A stretch of DNA of 64,000 nucleotides from Mimachlamys varia (taxonomy: Eukaryota > Mollusca > Bivalvia > Pectinida > Pectinidae), in the NCBI GenBank assembly GCA_947623455.1, contig OX392529.1:4402001-4466000 (forward strand), given 5' to 3'. The position numbers and the translations under genes were made by a program. The notes below the pieces were generated by a model. That model worked only from the letters and a program-made list of their open reading frames with translations, ran no database searches and was not told the DNA's origin. Positions 1 to 12,149 of the stretch are shown one piece after another (position 1 is the stretch's first letter; each line of letters opens with the position of its first letter).

Positions 1-3000
1 AGGTGTCACTTTTTTCTGTCCCCAGTTGTATATAACCTGTAGGTGTCACATTTTTCTGTCCCCAGTTATATATAACCTGTAGGTGTCACATTTGTCTGTC
101 CCCAGTTATATATAACCTGTAGGTGTCACTTTTGTCTGTCCCCAGTTATATATAACCTGTAGGTGTCACATTTGTCTGTCCCCAGTTATATATAACCTGT
201 AGGTGTCACTTTTTTCTGTCCCCAGTTATATATAACCTGTAGGTGTCACATTTTTCTGTCCCCATTTGTATATAACCTGTAGGTGTCACTTTTTATTGTC
301 CCCAGTTGTATATAACCTGTAGGTGTCACTTTTTATTGTCCCCAGTTGTATATAACCTGTAAGTGTCCCATTTTTCTGTCCCCAGCTGTATATAACCTGT
401 AGGTGTCACTTTGTTCTGTCCCCAGTTGTATATAACCTGTAGGTGTCACTTTGTTCTGTCCCCAGTTATATATAACCTGTAGGTGTCACTTTGTTCTGTC
501 CCCAGTTGTATATAACCTGTAGGTGTCACTTTTTTCTGTCCCCAGTTATATATAACCTGTAGATGTCACTTTGTTCTGTCCCCAGTTGTATATAACCTGT
601 AGGTGTCACTTTGTTCTGTCCCCAGTTGTATATAACCTGTAGGTGTCACTTTGTTCTGTCCCCAGCTGTATATAACCTGTAGGTGTCACATTTTGCTGTC
701 CCCATTTGTATATAACCTGTAGGTGTCACTTTGTTCTGTCCCCAGTTGTATATAACCTGTAGGTGTCACTTTGTTCTGTCCCCAGTTGTATATAACCTGT
801 AGGTGTCACTTTTTTCTGTCCCCAGTTGTATATAACCTGTAGGTGTCACTTTGTTCTGTCCCCAGTTGTATATAACCTGTAGGTGTCACTTTGTTCTGTC
901 CCCAGTTGTATATAACCTGTAGGTGTCACTTTGTTCTGTCCCCAGCTGTATATAACCTGTAGGTGTCCCATTTTTCTGTCCCCAGCTGTATATAACCTTT
1001 AGGTGTCACTTTTTCTGTCCCCAGTTGTATATAACCTGTAGGTGTCACTTTTTTCTGTCCCCAGTTATATATAACCTGTAGGTGTCACATTTTTCTGTCC
1101 CCAGTTGTATATAACCTGTAGGTGTCACTTTGTTCTGTCCCCAGTTGTATATAACCTGTAGGTGTCACTTTTTTCTGTCCCCAGTTATATATAACCTGTA
1201 GGTGTCACTTTGTTCTGTCCCCAGTTGTATATAACCTTTAGGGGTCACTTTTTTCTGTCCCCAGTTGTATATAACCTGTAGGTGTCACTTTTTTCTGTCC
1301 CCAGTTGTATATAACCTGTAGGTGTCACATTTTTCTGTCCCCAGTTATATATAACCTGTAGGTGTCACATTTGTCTGTCCCCAGTTATATATAACCTGTA
1401 GGTGTCACTTTTGTCTGTCCCCAGTTATATATAACCTGTAGGTGTCACATTTGTCTGTCCCCAGTTATATATAACCTGTAGGTGTCACTTTTTTCTGTCC
1501 CCAGTTATATATAACCTGTAGGTGTCACATTTTTCTGTCCCCATTTGTATATAACCTGTAGGTGTCACTTTTTATTGTCCCCAGTTGTATATAACCTGTA
1601 GGTGTCACTTTTTATTGTCCCCAGTTGTATATAACCTGTAAGTGTCCCATTTTTCTGTCCCCAGCTGTATATAACCTGTAGGTGTCACTTTGTTCTGTCC
1701 CCAGTTGTATATAACCTGTAGGTGTCACTTTGTTCTGTCCCCAGTTGTATATAACCTGTAGGTGTCACTTTGTTCTGTCCCCAGTTGTATATAACCTGTA
1801 GGTGTCACTTTTTTCTGTCCCCAGTTATATATAACCTGTAGATGTCACTTTGTTCTGTCCCCAGTTGTATATAACCTGTAGGTGTCACTTTGTTCTGTCC
1901 CCAGTTGTATATAACCTGTAGGTGTCACTTTGTTCTGTCCCCAGCTGTATATAACCTGTAGGTGTCACATTTTGCTGTCCCCATTTGTATATAACCTGTA
2001 CGTGTCACTTTGTTCTGTCCCCAGTTGTATATAACCTGTAGGTGTCACTTTGTTCTGTCCCCAGTTGTATATAACCTGTAGGTGTCACTTTTTTCTGTCC
2101 CCAGTTGTATATAACCTGTAGGTGTCACTTTGTTCTGTCCCCAGTTGTATATAACCTGTAGGTGTCACTTTGTTCTGTCCCCAGTTGTATATAACCTGTA
2201 GGTGTCACTTTGTTCTGTCCCCAGCTGTATATAACCTGTAGGTGTCCCATTTTTCTGTCCCCAGCTGTATATAACCTTTAGGTGTCACTTTTTCTGTCCC
2301 CAGTTGTATATAACCTGTAGGTGTCACTTTGTTCTGTCCCCAGTTGTATATAACCTGTAGGTGTCACTTTGTTCTGTCCCCAGTTGTATATAACCTGTAG
2401 GTGTCACTTTGTTCTGTCCCCAGCTGTATATAACCTGTAAGTGTCCCATTTTTCTGTCCCCAGCTGTATATAACCTGTAGGGGTCACATTTTTCTGTCCC
2501 CATTTGTATATAACCTGTAGGGGTCACATTTTTCTGTCCCCAGCTGTATATAACCTGTAGGTGTCCCATTTTTCTGTCCCCAGCTGTATATAACCTTTAG
2601 GGGTCACATTTTTCTGTCCCCATTTGTATATAACCTGTAGGTGTCACTTTTTATTGTCCCCAGTTGTATATAACCTGTAGGTGTCACTTTTTATTGTCCC
2701 CAGTTATATATAACCTGTAGGTGTCACTTTTTTCTGTCCCCATTTGTATATAACCTGTAGGTGTCCCATTTTTCTGTCCCCAGCTGTATATAACCTTTAG
2801 GGGTCACATTTTTCTGTCCCCATTTGTATATAACCTGTATATGTCACTTTTTATTGTCCCCAGTTGTATATAACCTGTAGGTGTCACTTTTTATTGTCCC
2901 CAGTTGTATATAACCTGTAGGGGTCACATTTTTCTGTCCCCAGTTATATATAACCTGTAGGTGTCACTTTGTTCTGTCCCCAGTTGGGTATAACCTGTAG

Positions 3001-4316
3001 GTGTAACATTTTTCTGTCCCCATTTGTATATAACCTGTAGGTGTCCCATTTTTCTGTCCCCATTTGTATATAACCTGTAGGTGTCACTTTTTTCTGTCCC
3101 CAGTTATATATAACCTGTATGTGTCACTTTTTTCTGTCCCCAGTTGTATATAACCTTTAGGGGTCACTTTTTTCTGTCCCCAGCTGTATATAACCTGTAG
3201 GTGTCACTTTTTTCTGTCCCCAGTTGTATATAACCTTTAGGGGTCACATTTTTCTGTCCCCAGTTGGGTATAACCTGTAGGTGTCACTTTTTCTGTCCCC
3301 AGTTGTATATAACCTGTAGGTGTCCCATTTTTCTGTCCCCAGTTGTATATAACCTGTAGGTGTCACATTTTTCTGTCCCCAGTTGTATATAACCTGTAGG
3401 TGTCACTTTTTTCTGTCCCCAGTTGTATATAACCTTTAGGTGTCACTTTTTCTGTCCCCAGTTGTATATAACCTGTAGGTGTCCCATTTTTCTGTCCCCA
3501 GTTATATATAACCTGTAGGTGTCACTTTGTTCTGTCCCCAGTTGCATATAACCTGTAGGTGTCACTTTTTTCTGTCCCCAGTTGTATATAACCTGTAGGT
3601 GTCACTTTTTTCTGTCCCCAGTTGTATATAACCTGTAGGTGTCACATTTTTCTGTCCCCAGTTGTATATAACCTGTAGGTGTCCCATTTTTCTGTCCCCA
3701 GTTATATATAACCTGTAGGTGTCACTTTGTTCTGTCCCCAGTTGGGTATAACCTGTAGGTGTCACATTTTTCTGTCCCCAGTTGTATATAACCTGTAGGT
3801 GTCACTTTTTTCTGTCCCCATTTGTATATAACCTGTAGGTGTCACATTTTTCTGTCCCCAGTTGTATATAACCTGTAGGTGTCACTTTTTCTGTCCCCAG
3901 TTATATATAACCTGTAGGTGTCACTTTTTTCTGTCCCCATTTGTATATAACCTGTAGGTGTCACTTTTTTCTGTCCCCAGTTGTATATAACCTGTAGGTG
4001 TCACATTTGTCGGTCCCCAGTTGTATATAACCTGTAGGTGTCACATTTTTCTGTCCCCAGCTGTATATAACCTGTAGGTGTCACATTTTTCTGTCCCCAG
4101 TTGTATATAACCTGTAGGTGTCACATTTGTCTGTCCCCAGCTGTATATAACCTGTAGGTGTCACATTTTTCTGTCCCCAGTTATATATAACCTGTAGGTG
4201 TCACTTTTTTCTGTCCCCAGTTGTATATAACTTGTAAGTGTCACTTTTTTTCTGTCCCCAGTTGTATATAACCTGTAGGTGTCACTTTTTTCTGTCCCCA
4301 GCTGCCTGTAACCTGT
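1..4316. repeat. 40-bp minisatellite (about 107 units) ending in a 3' splice site
   Basis: Head-to-tail 40-bp units; most vary by a few bases and a few are 39 bp. Each unit has a pyrimidine-rich run ending in CCCCAG, then TTGTATATAACCTGT or CTGTATATAACCTGT, then AGGTGTCAC. The last unit runs straight into the LU exon at 4302, whose first bases (CTGCCTGTAACCTGT) resemble the repeat. The unit therefore covers an intron-exon boundary and each copy carries an acceptor-like site. A higher-order duplication is visible: about 1-1058 reappears at 1280-2337, offset 1279 bp, including private variants such as the TTTTGCTGTC unit and the same 1-bp deletion. Confidence 0.97.
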
Positions 4317-4915
4317 GTAATGGACCCCCGTTTATCTGTGAGAGGGTATACATAGCCCACCAGTGTCAAAGTGTGGACCAGCAGTTCTGTGTGACAACTA
4401 TCCACAACAACCATGACGGCACTCGGTCCGTATTTAGGAGGTCAGTTATGTTATAGCATCTCCTTTCTTTGTTTTTTGGTGTTATGTCACAGATACTGTA
4501 TCCGCTGGTACAGATATGTCGCTATCCATTGACATTAATTACAGCTGCGGTATTACGTAAATTATAACCACAAAGCATGATAAACCACCAAAAAGGTCGA
4601 ATTGAATGCGACAACTCAAAATATTCTTTGAAGTATGAATTTGCAAATGTAGTCCAGATAGTTTGTCGATCCATGCCAAGCTAATTCATTATAAAAAACA
4701 GAATGTTTAACAACAATTAAATATCGTTGTTAACATGTTTTCGCAGTTGTGCCACAGAAACAGAGTGCCGGGAAGCGAACAAGTCGTCTACTGACCCAAG
4801 ATGTAGGAACTACGTCCCGGATAGTCTATACCTGGACGACTTCCGGTGCTCGTGGTGCTGTAACACAGCGTTGTGTAACACCGGAACTGTCCCATCCAAC
4901 CTGTACTCACCTTAA
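4302..4915 (+). CDS. LU (Ly6/uPAR) domain protein A, 3' exons, partial
   Basis: Two exons, 4302-4440 and 4747-4915, joined in phase 2 across a GT-AG intron (donor AG|GTCAGT, acceptor TTCGCAG). The first exon starts in phase 1 just after a CCCCAG acceptor. The joined frame encodes one cysteine-rich domain with 12 Cys: it opens CNLC, continues with single Cys, and closes C-SW-CC-NTAL-CN, the signature end of Ly6/uPAR three-finger domains. It stops at 4913-4915 right after the domain with no hydrophobic tail, so a GPI anchor is unlikely and a secreted product is inferred. The signal-peptide exon is not seen and presumably lies left of the window, beyond the minisatellite. Family membership is well supported; the ligand is unknown. 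Confidence 0.85.
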
Positions 4916-5541
4916 CGTCAGCTTCACTGCTCCTAGATCTTCAGCTGCACAGGAACAATCCCCGAAACATGTTCTCGTCGTAAAAAGGGGCTACCAGCAC
5001 CATCATACTCTACAGCTGCTAAAACGACTTTGAAACACCTGTTCTCAATTTGATATACGGGATTGGTGTTTTTTCTTTATATGTAGTTTTGACAGTTGTC
5101 TTACAGAGAAGGCACTTTCTTTACATGTTAACGGTGCTTATCTCACTCCGCACAGTTTTTTGAGATTGTTATCGCGACAAATATATCACATAACGAACTA
5201 CCTGGATGCTGCAACAGGCACGTTAATTAAGAAGTATTACTGACGAAATATCACACACAGCTTTTCATAGGATTTCTTTATTTGATTATCTATAAGTAAT
5301 AAACATATCTAAATCAAATTGCCATTTGTTTTCCTTCAATTTACAAAGGTATGAGCACATCCTTTACTCAACGCCATTTCAGCGGAAGTGACGTTGACTA
5401 GGTTAGTCTACCATTTGACATCAAGCCTATCGTGAAAATGTTCTCATGATCAATATATATAAAAAACAAAGGGATTTGGATGATAACATATATCCCACTG
5501 GGTGGTAATTATGTACATTTGTATTGTGTTATCTTACCTAG
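4916..5541. other. 3' flank of LU cassette A and spacer before cassette B
   Basis: No coding exon recognised. In particular I see no signal-peptide exon here, so cassette B either shares an upstream first exon with cassette A or uses one I cannot see. Confidence 0.5.
5298..5303 (+). terminator. AATAAA polyadenylation signal, candidate
   Basis: A canonical AATAAA hexamer about 380 bp after the stop of LU cassette A and before cassette B. Position fits a 3' end for cassette A, but the region is AT-rich and no cleavage site can be confirmed. Confidence 0.35.
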
Positions 5542-6238
5542 CATCCCAGATGTGCATCACGTGCACCGGAACTGCGTGCAATGGTAACCTCCTTCCCTCT
5601 CACTGTCCGCTCGGCCAGGACTACTGTATGAGTTCTCTCGTAGATGGCGCTGATGGTTCTAGGAATCAGACAAGGAGGTAAGGAACGTAAATACTCTTCT
5701 TCATTCCTTGTTCGTAGAGTAAGTATATTTGTAATACGGGGTCTTATTGTGGGAGGAAACCGGAATACCCAGAGAAAACCCATATAGTCGGGCAGATTGC
5801 CTGATATCTTTTTCAAGTCCGGTGGGGGATTCGAACCCCGGCCGCCTTGGTGAAAGGCAAGTGCGCTATCAACTGCATCACCCGACCATATACTATACAG
5901 GGATAGTCAAAATATTGTGTAATTTACTAGTCACCATACGTTATATAGAGACAGCCAATAGATCGTAGATAAATGCATGCATCTGTAGAATTGTATGATC
6001 TTCTGACGTATAGAAAGCATCTCACATGTGTCATTGTTTATGTTTAAGTTGTGTGACGGAGGCAGAATGTGCCAAGAGGTGGTTAGGAAACACGCTTACC
6101 TCTCCAGAGTGTATGAGTTTGATAATATCCGGAAGTGGACCTAGCGGCCAGGATCTGACCTGTGAATACTGTTGTACAACCAGTGGATGTAACAGCGTAC
6201 AGTTCCCGCCGGCAAACACCTTATATCACCAGATTTAA
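5542..6238 (+). CDS. LU (Ly6/uPAR) domain protein B, 3' exons, partial
   Basis: Two exons, 5542-5677 and 6049-6238. Acceptor ACCTAG precedes a phase-1 exon, donor AG|GTAAGG closes it in phase 2, and acceptor TTTAAG opens the second exon. Exon phases and cysteine layout (CITC start, 12 Cys in total, C-EY-CC-TTSG-CN end) match cassette A, so the two are paralogous tandem copies. The stop is at 6236-6238, after a short polar tail without a GPI-type hydrophobic end. A tRNA-derived SINE lies in the intron. No start codon or signal peptide is visible. It could be a separate gene or an alternative 3' terminal cassette spliced to the same upstream exon as cassette A. Confidence 0.82.
5735..5888 (-). 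mobile_element. tRNA-derived SINE, reverse orientation
   Basis: Read on the minus strand it begins with a tRNA-like head (TGGTCGGGTGATGCAG, then a B box GGGTTCGAATCCC). A body containing GGAGGAAACCGGAATACCC follows, a segment I recall as common in molluscan SINEs. The anticodon-loop region reads TTCACCA. It is embedded in the LU-B intron and is not a functional tRNA gene, since the 3' acceptor side is replaced by SINE body. Confidence 0.75.
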
Positions 6239-6554
6239 TGGCGTACATCGCACTAACGCTGAATACCTCATCATGATGTTTATCTCCATAAAAAAAAAAG
6301 AAAAATGTCGATAAATAGTGTAATTTCTGTTTATGTGTTATCATTATCATTCTTAGCAATAATAACGATAAAACACGGTAGAATTATAACATACCTGTAT
6401 GGGTGGTTGTATGAGGGAGTGGGTAACAATGAACAAACAAGCTAGAATTATAAAAAAAAATATCTGTATATGTGGTTGTATGAGGCAATGGCTAACACTC
6501 TTTCTCGAAAGATGAAATACTGTCTAACCATGCTTTTCTATTACAAGCTTTCAA
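6239..6554. other. No gene seen
   Basis: AT-rich 3' flank of LU cassette B with short A runs and a twice-repeated segment (GTATGGGTGGTTGTATGAGG near 6398, a similar one near 6470). No exon, RNA gene or mobile element recognised. Confidence 0.5.
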
Positions 6555-7720
6555 AGTACCGGTTAATGGGCAAGACTCTGACCTACCTTGTCTTTATTGG
6601 ATACCGAAACTACACAAGGATCCGTATAAGCAACGTTTTATTGCTGACTCTAGTAATTGCTCGACCAAGTCATTATCAAAACTTCTTACTATCATTCTTA
6701 GTACCATAAATTCAGAGCTTCAGTCTTATTGTGATACCGTATACTCCATAAGTGGAATTAATGGGATGCGGATTTTGAACAACTCGAAAGATCTTTTGAT
6801 CAATCCCTCCTAAAACTGTCTTTTCGGTCAAAACATTTGATTTTTCCACCCAGTACACTACTATACCTCATGCAAAATTGAAGAAATGTCTTCGATCTCT
6901 TGTTATGAGAGATTTCTTTTCCAAAAAAGGCGGACGACGATACAAATATATGGTAGTGAGCTATCTTGGAGCATACTTTGTGAAAAGCACGAAAAAAGCT
7001 TATAGGAAATATACTGAAGAAGATATAGTAAGGATGATTGAATTCCTGGTCGACAATATGTTTGTTGAGTTCGGAGGAAATATTTTCCAGCAGACCGTTG
7101 GCATTCCCATTGGAACAAACTGTGCCCCACACTATGCTGACTTGTTTTTGTTTGCATACGAGGCTGAATTTGTGGAAGAGCTAATCAGGACTGGTAAAAA
7201 AACTTTTAATTTCACTTTCAGATATATCGACGATGTGTTGTCTATAAACAACACGAAGTTTGCTGACCACGTCGATCGTACATACCCTTCTGAACTTGAA
7301 ATAAAGGATACAACAGACTCTTCTACATCAGCTGCTTCCATCGATCTCTGCTTAAACTACGACCAACATGGACAGCTCACTACTAAGCTATACTATAAAC
7401 GTGATGATTTCAATTTACCGATCGATCGTGAACCTTCCATTTCATGATAGTTATATCCCTGCTTCTCCAACCTATGGTGTTTACATGTCGCAGTTGATTC
7501 GATATTCTAGGGCTTGCTCTTAATATCGTGATTTTCGTGAACGATGTCGACTGCTGACAAACAAACTAACAACACAAGGATTCGAGAGATGCAGGTTGAC
7601 CAGAACTAAGGGCAAGTTTTATGGTCCCCATCTTTGTCTCATTGAGAAATATTCTGTATCTTTAAGTGTTATGAAGGTGAAAGTTTTACAGTGTATGCAC
7701 ATTAGTGTGTTTACTTGTTG
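6555..7720 (+). pseudogene. Penelope-like reverse transcriptase, decayed
   Basis: Three frames together give a Penelope-like (Neptune-type by resemblance) RT. A frame near 6585-6790 reads LPCLYWIPKLHKDPYKQRFI, then SGINGMRILNNSKDLL. The open frame 6878-7447 carries FQQTVGIPIGTNCAP followed by the catalytic box FRYIDDVLSINN at about 7219. A further frame after 7447 gives YIPASPTYGVYMSQLIRYSR and runs on to about 7700. Frameshifts and stops separate the pieces. No GIY-YIG endonuclease segment or terminal repeat was recognised. The 189-residue open frame is the catalytic core fragment of this element, not a host gene. Confidence 0.8.
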
Positions 7721-8270
7721 TGATTGACAATAATACTCGGTTCTCATTTTGAGAACTTGATGTTTACTTGGATGTGACAAAGATTTACATGGTGGGTGTC
7801 GTCGATGAAGAAGAAGACGCTTACTCTTCCGGAACACCTGGTCTTATTCTCTTGTGCTTTTACGAGGGTCTCCATGAAATCTTTCCTTTGTTCATATTTT
7901 GACCCTGGCTTTATCGATTTTGAGTTCGGATTATGATTTTTCTAACGCTTCGGTATTCTCTAATTTTTTTTTATACTAAGACGGCTGGATTTCGACTCCC
8001 GATTGGATATGAAAACGTGTTTTGCATAGTCCTAATTAGCATCCATTGCATTGAAAATCTATAGGAGTAATCGATGTAAGTTCAAAGAAAATCGCCATTG
8101 TTTGAAAATAAGTCATATTGAACAGTTGCACAAGAAAAAATTAACCACTCAGTGACATTTGAAAAGTACAAAGGAAATAAGACAAAGGGTTCTGAAAGAG
8201 TAAGCTTCGTCTGCTTCATTGACGACACCATGTTAACCAAGAATAAATCCAGGTTATGTCCAATTCTAAG
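7721..8270. other. No gene seen
   Basis: Sequence between the Penelope-like relic and the 79-bp tandem repeat. Part may be decayed 3' region of the relic. Nothing else recognised. Confidence 0.45.
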
Positions 8271-8660
8271 AGTGAGAAACGTCAAGCACTCCAAGTATCT
8301 CAATAGAAACATCCACCTTTATCTCACAAAGGTAATGTTTATAGTGAGAACCGCCAGGAACACGAACGGTTTGAATATAAACATCGACCTTTTATATCAC
8401 AATGACAATGTCCACTCGTAACAGTGAGAACCGCCAGGAACACGAACGATTTCAACACAAACATCGACCTTTATATCACAAAGGTAATGTCCACATCTTA
8501 CAGTGAGAATTACCAGGAACACGAACGATTTCAATCTGAAAAACGACCTTCATGTCCCAAGGATAATGTCCACTTCTTACAGTTAAGGCCGCCAAAAGAA
8601 CACGAACGAGTCCAATAAAGAAACATCGACCTTCGTATCACACAAACAATGAGCATGTTC
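8271..8660. repeat. About 79-bp tandem repeat, 5 diverged copies
   Basis: Blocks beginning GTGAGAACCGCCAGGAACAC recur at about 8344, 8424, 8502 and 8581 with a weaker first copy near 8271. Each contains AACATCGACCTT and a TCACAAAGGTAATGTCCAC-like segment. Copies are diverged, so the array is old. Confidence 0.85.
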
Positions 8661-8866
8661 CCCAATGAGAACATAATAACGACCATTGAACTTTTTTGCA
8701 TTTTAGACAACAATTGCACTACAATAGCTGCATTCAGATTACCTAGGAACGTATCCTTCGATATTTGCTCGATCTGCGTCCCAATACAAATGTGTCATTC
8801 ATTGACCCTGACGTCCCAACCACAATCCGCGATCGACACACAAAACCTCTAATCACTTAGTCTGCA
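8661..8866. other. No gene seen
   Basis: Unannotated spacer between the 79-bp repeat and the fold-back element; no recognisable signal. Confidence 0.4.
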
Positions 8867-9224
8867 AACGGCATGACGAATTACCCAAATCTACACAAAT
8901 CTACCCAAATCTTACCCAAATCTACCCAAATCTTACCCAAATCGTACAAATACACCACAATTATAAGAAAACCAATAGCATTATTAATTAATTATACGCA
9001 AATTTTTGATGGTCGACGCGTTTTCTCCAGGTTTTAGTAAACAAAACATGAATAAGGGTTATCTCCCCTGTATCACGCATGACAAAGAAATTACCAACGT
9101 ATCTGTATTGTGCTTTAGGCCTATGATAATATCAATTTGTTAAATAATATAGATAAAGAACAATAGAAATGCAATAATCAATAGAAGTTATATAAACATC
9201 ACATCACCAAAGTCTTACCCAAAT

Positions 9225-9259
9225 CATGGACTTAGATAGCAATCTAATCTAAGTCCGTG
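9225..9259. repeat. 35-nt hairpin with 7-bp flanking repeat
   Basis: Stem CATGGACTTAGAT pairs with ATCTAAGTCCGTG around a 9-nt loop. It is flanked on both sides by CCCAAAT, exactly 7 bp. The local sequence is rich in this motif, so chance is not excluded here. Confidence 0.6.
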
Positions 9260-10024
9260 CCCAAATCTACCCAAATCTTGTCCAATTCGGTTTAATTCAA
9301 TCGATAGGTATGACGTGACATGCATAAAATAATCGTTCCATATAATAATTCCTTTGATAAGTATAACGCGACATGTATAAACGATCGTTTTTATTCATTT
9401 GATAATAGAAACGGGACATGTGTGAAGCGATCGTTTTTATTCATTTGATAATAGAAACGGGACATGTATAAACGATCGTTTTTATTCATTTGATAATAGA
9501 AACGGGACATGTGTGAAGCGATCGTTTTTATTCATTTGAAAAGTATAACGGAACATGCATATAATGATCGTTTTAATTCAATTTATTTCAAACATGCTTG
9601 TTAAAATCTATGACGGACAAGAATATATTTTTCGAAATTACGTTTATATTTTCAAAGTTTCTGCAGTTTGTATTTTATTTTTACGATATCTTCGTCTCTT
9701 TCATATAATCCAATTGATGTTGTGACACTAATTAGGAAATAACACAAGTCTGTTATCTGGAGTCCAGCTTCATTGTGGACTGGGGCCAATATACTTGGTC
9801 GTGTCCTGGGGCTACTATACAATATACGAGGAACTCAGATACTGATAGCGAACGTGAACAAAAGAGACTTATGTCAATCAATTAGTCCATGTTAAGTGTC
9901 AATAAAAATCTTACAACATTTATATATATATAAGGAATAATTCGCTAAGCACGAAGGGACGTATATCGATCAATTCTTACGAAATATAATATTGGGACTT
10001 GCAATTTGAATAAATCGCTAGATA

Positions 10025-10055
10025 CAGGGACGTATATGTGAGATATACGTCCCTG
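10025..10055. repeat. 31-nt hairpin, CA..TG type
   Basis: Stem CAGGGACGTATAT pairs with ATATACGTCCCTG around a 5-nt loop, near the inner end of the left fold-back arm. No matching flanking repeat is seen. Confidence 0.6.
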
Positions 10056-10339
10056 CGTATATTTATAATTATATCATTAGTTAAAAATTCGTGTATGTGT
10101 GTGTTTAAATGTATACTATCCGTTTTTGTTAAAACACAAGTTTCTGGTATTATTAACTGTAAACCATATCCAAAGTGTGCTAATTACGATTAGCTAGACA
10201 TGTGCCGTTACAATCCAGGTTACGGGTTAGCATGTAAATAACATCGTAATGGCCACAAACTCCTAGAGGCGACAATTATCTATAGGACTCTGGCATTATC
10301 AGTCATCAATATGTATTGTATATGTATATGTAGTTGCAC

Positions 10340-11065
10340 TGACATTTACTCGTAAACTTTCTAATACTCATCCCACTCTTTACTTTAATAACCATACTAT
10401 AACGCTGCATGACTGCCACAAACATTTAGGACTAACATTAATAAAAAAAGGTACCTGGTCCAATCATATTGATAACATTTACGATCAAGCTTCATCGAGA
10501 TTGAATATACTGAGAATTCTGATATATATAGTTGACACAAATACATTTAAAACAATATATATATCATACATTAGACCAATATTAAAATATTCCATCATAG
10601 TTTGGGATAATTGCACTAAAAATGAATATGATTTACTTGAATCTATCCAAATTGAAGCTATGAAAATAATAACTGGATAAAGGACATTTATGTTTAAAAT
10701 TATCAATGACTATTCTCTTACATATCTCTATAACATCATACAACCATTCCTGAATACAAATACATCTTATTCATTTAGAAATGAAAGAATATTTAATGTA
10801 CCTACTGCTAGAACTAATAATTATAAAAATAGTTTTTTCCTTCTGCTATGCATAACTGGAACTCTCTGGAAGACTCAATAAGAAATTCTGTTTCAATCTC
10901 TAGCTTTAAATCGAAACTTAAAAAAGTATTCCCAATAACTATAGTATTTCTGAAATGTTTGATAATTGTAATCCTAGAAATCTAAATATCATTTTGTGTC
11001 AATTGAGAAACAATGCCAGTGATTTAAATTATGATAGATTGATAGAACATTTGGTTAATGATGGT
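10340..11065 (+). pseudogene. LINE reverse-transcriptase C-terminal fragment (Jockey/CR1-like) in the fold-back centre
   Basis: Translated pieces read HKHLGLTLIKKGTWSNHIDN, then SYIRPILKYSIIVWDNCT and an LLESIQIEAMKIITG block, a stop at about 10678, then further frames ending RNLNIILCQLRNNASDLN. This order is typical of the region after the RT catalytic box in Jockey/CR1-type elements. At least one stop and two frame changes break it. Neither the catalytic box nor a poly-A tail is present. Confidence 0.75.
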
Positions 11066-11320
11066 TCCTTATTTATTTATTTATTTATTTTGAGAGTTTT
11101 ACGACCTCACATGGCTTAACGACCTTCGTTGGACGCAATGATGGATCGTTTTGATTTATATACATCCCGTTATCCTAAGCGAAATATTCCAATTAATCCG
11201 TAAACCAGAAAATTATTTTATCAATTTTGATATCTATACGTCCTTCTTTTGTAACTGGCGTATTATTCATCTAATTACCCCATGAGTTATTTTAACTAAT
11301 GATATAATTATAAATATACG

Positions 11321-11351
11321 CAGGGACGTATATCTCACATATACGTCCCTG
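11321..11351. repeat. 31-nt hairpin, mirror copy in the right arm
   Basis: Reverse-complement partner of the hairpin at 10025-10055, carried by the opposite arm of the fold-back element. Confidence 0.6.
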
Positions 11352-12114
11352 TATCTAGCGATTTATTCAAATTGCAAGTCCCAATATTATATTTCGTAAG
11401 AATTGATGGATATACGTCCCTTCGTACTAAGCGAATTATTTATTATACATGTATATGTTGTAAGATGTTTATTGACACTTAACATGGACTAATTGATTGA
11501 CATAAGTCTCTTTTGTTCACGTTCGATCAGTATCTGAGTTCCTCGTATATTTCATAGTAGCCCCAGGACACGACCAAGTATATTGGCCCCAGTCCACAAT
11601 GGAGCTGGACTCCAGATAACAGACTTGTGTTATTTCCTAATTAGTGTCACAACATCAATTGGATTATATGAAAGAGACGAAGATATCGTAAAAATATAAT
11701 ACAGACTGCAGAAACTTTGAAAATATAAACGTAATTTCGAAAAATAAATACTTGTCCGTCATAGATTTTAACAAGCATGTTTGAAATAAATTGAATTAAA
11801 ACGATCATTATATGCATGTTCCGTTATACTTTTCAAATGAATAAAAACGATCGCTTCACACATGTCCCGTTTCTATTATCAAATGAATAAAAACGATCGT
11901 TTATACATGTCCCGTTTCTATTATCAAATGAATAAAAAAAGATCGTTTTATACATGTCCCGTTTTTATTATCAAATTAATAAAAACGATCGTTTTATACA
12001 TGTCGCGTTATGCTTATCAAAGGAATTATTATATGGAACGATTATTTTATGCATGTCACGTCATACCTATCAATTGAATTAAACCGAATTGGACAAGATT
12101 TGGGTAGATTTGGG

Positions 12115-12149
12115 CACGGACTTAGATTAGATTGCTATCTAAGTCCATG
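12115..12149. repeat. 35-nt hairpin, mirror copy in the right arm
   Basis: Reverse-complement partner of the hairpin at 9225-9259, flanked by ATTTGGG on both sides as expected from the mirror arrangement. It is not an independent insertion. Confidence 0.6.

Noticed and set aside
1..4316. CRISPR-like direct repeat array
   Set aside because: Units are contiguous without unique spacers, the context is eukaryotic, and the array is a minisatellite.
5735..5888. tRNA gene
   Set aside because: Has tRNA-like A and B boxes but continues into SINE body; the acceptor stem is not closed.
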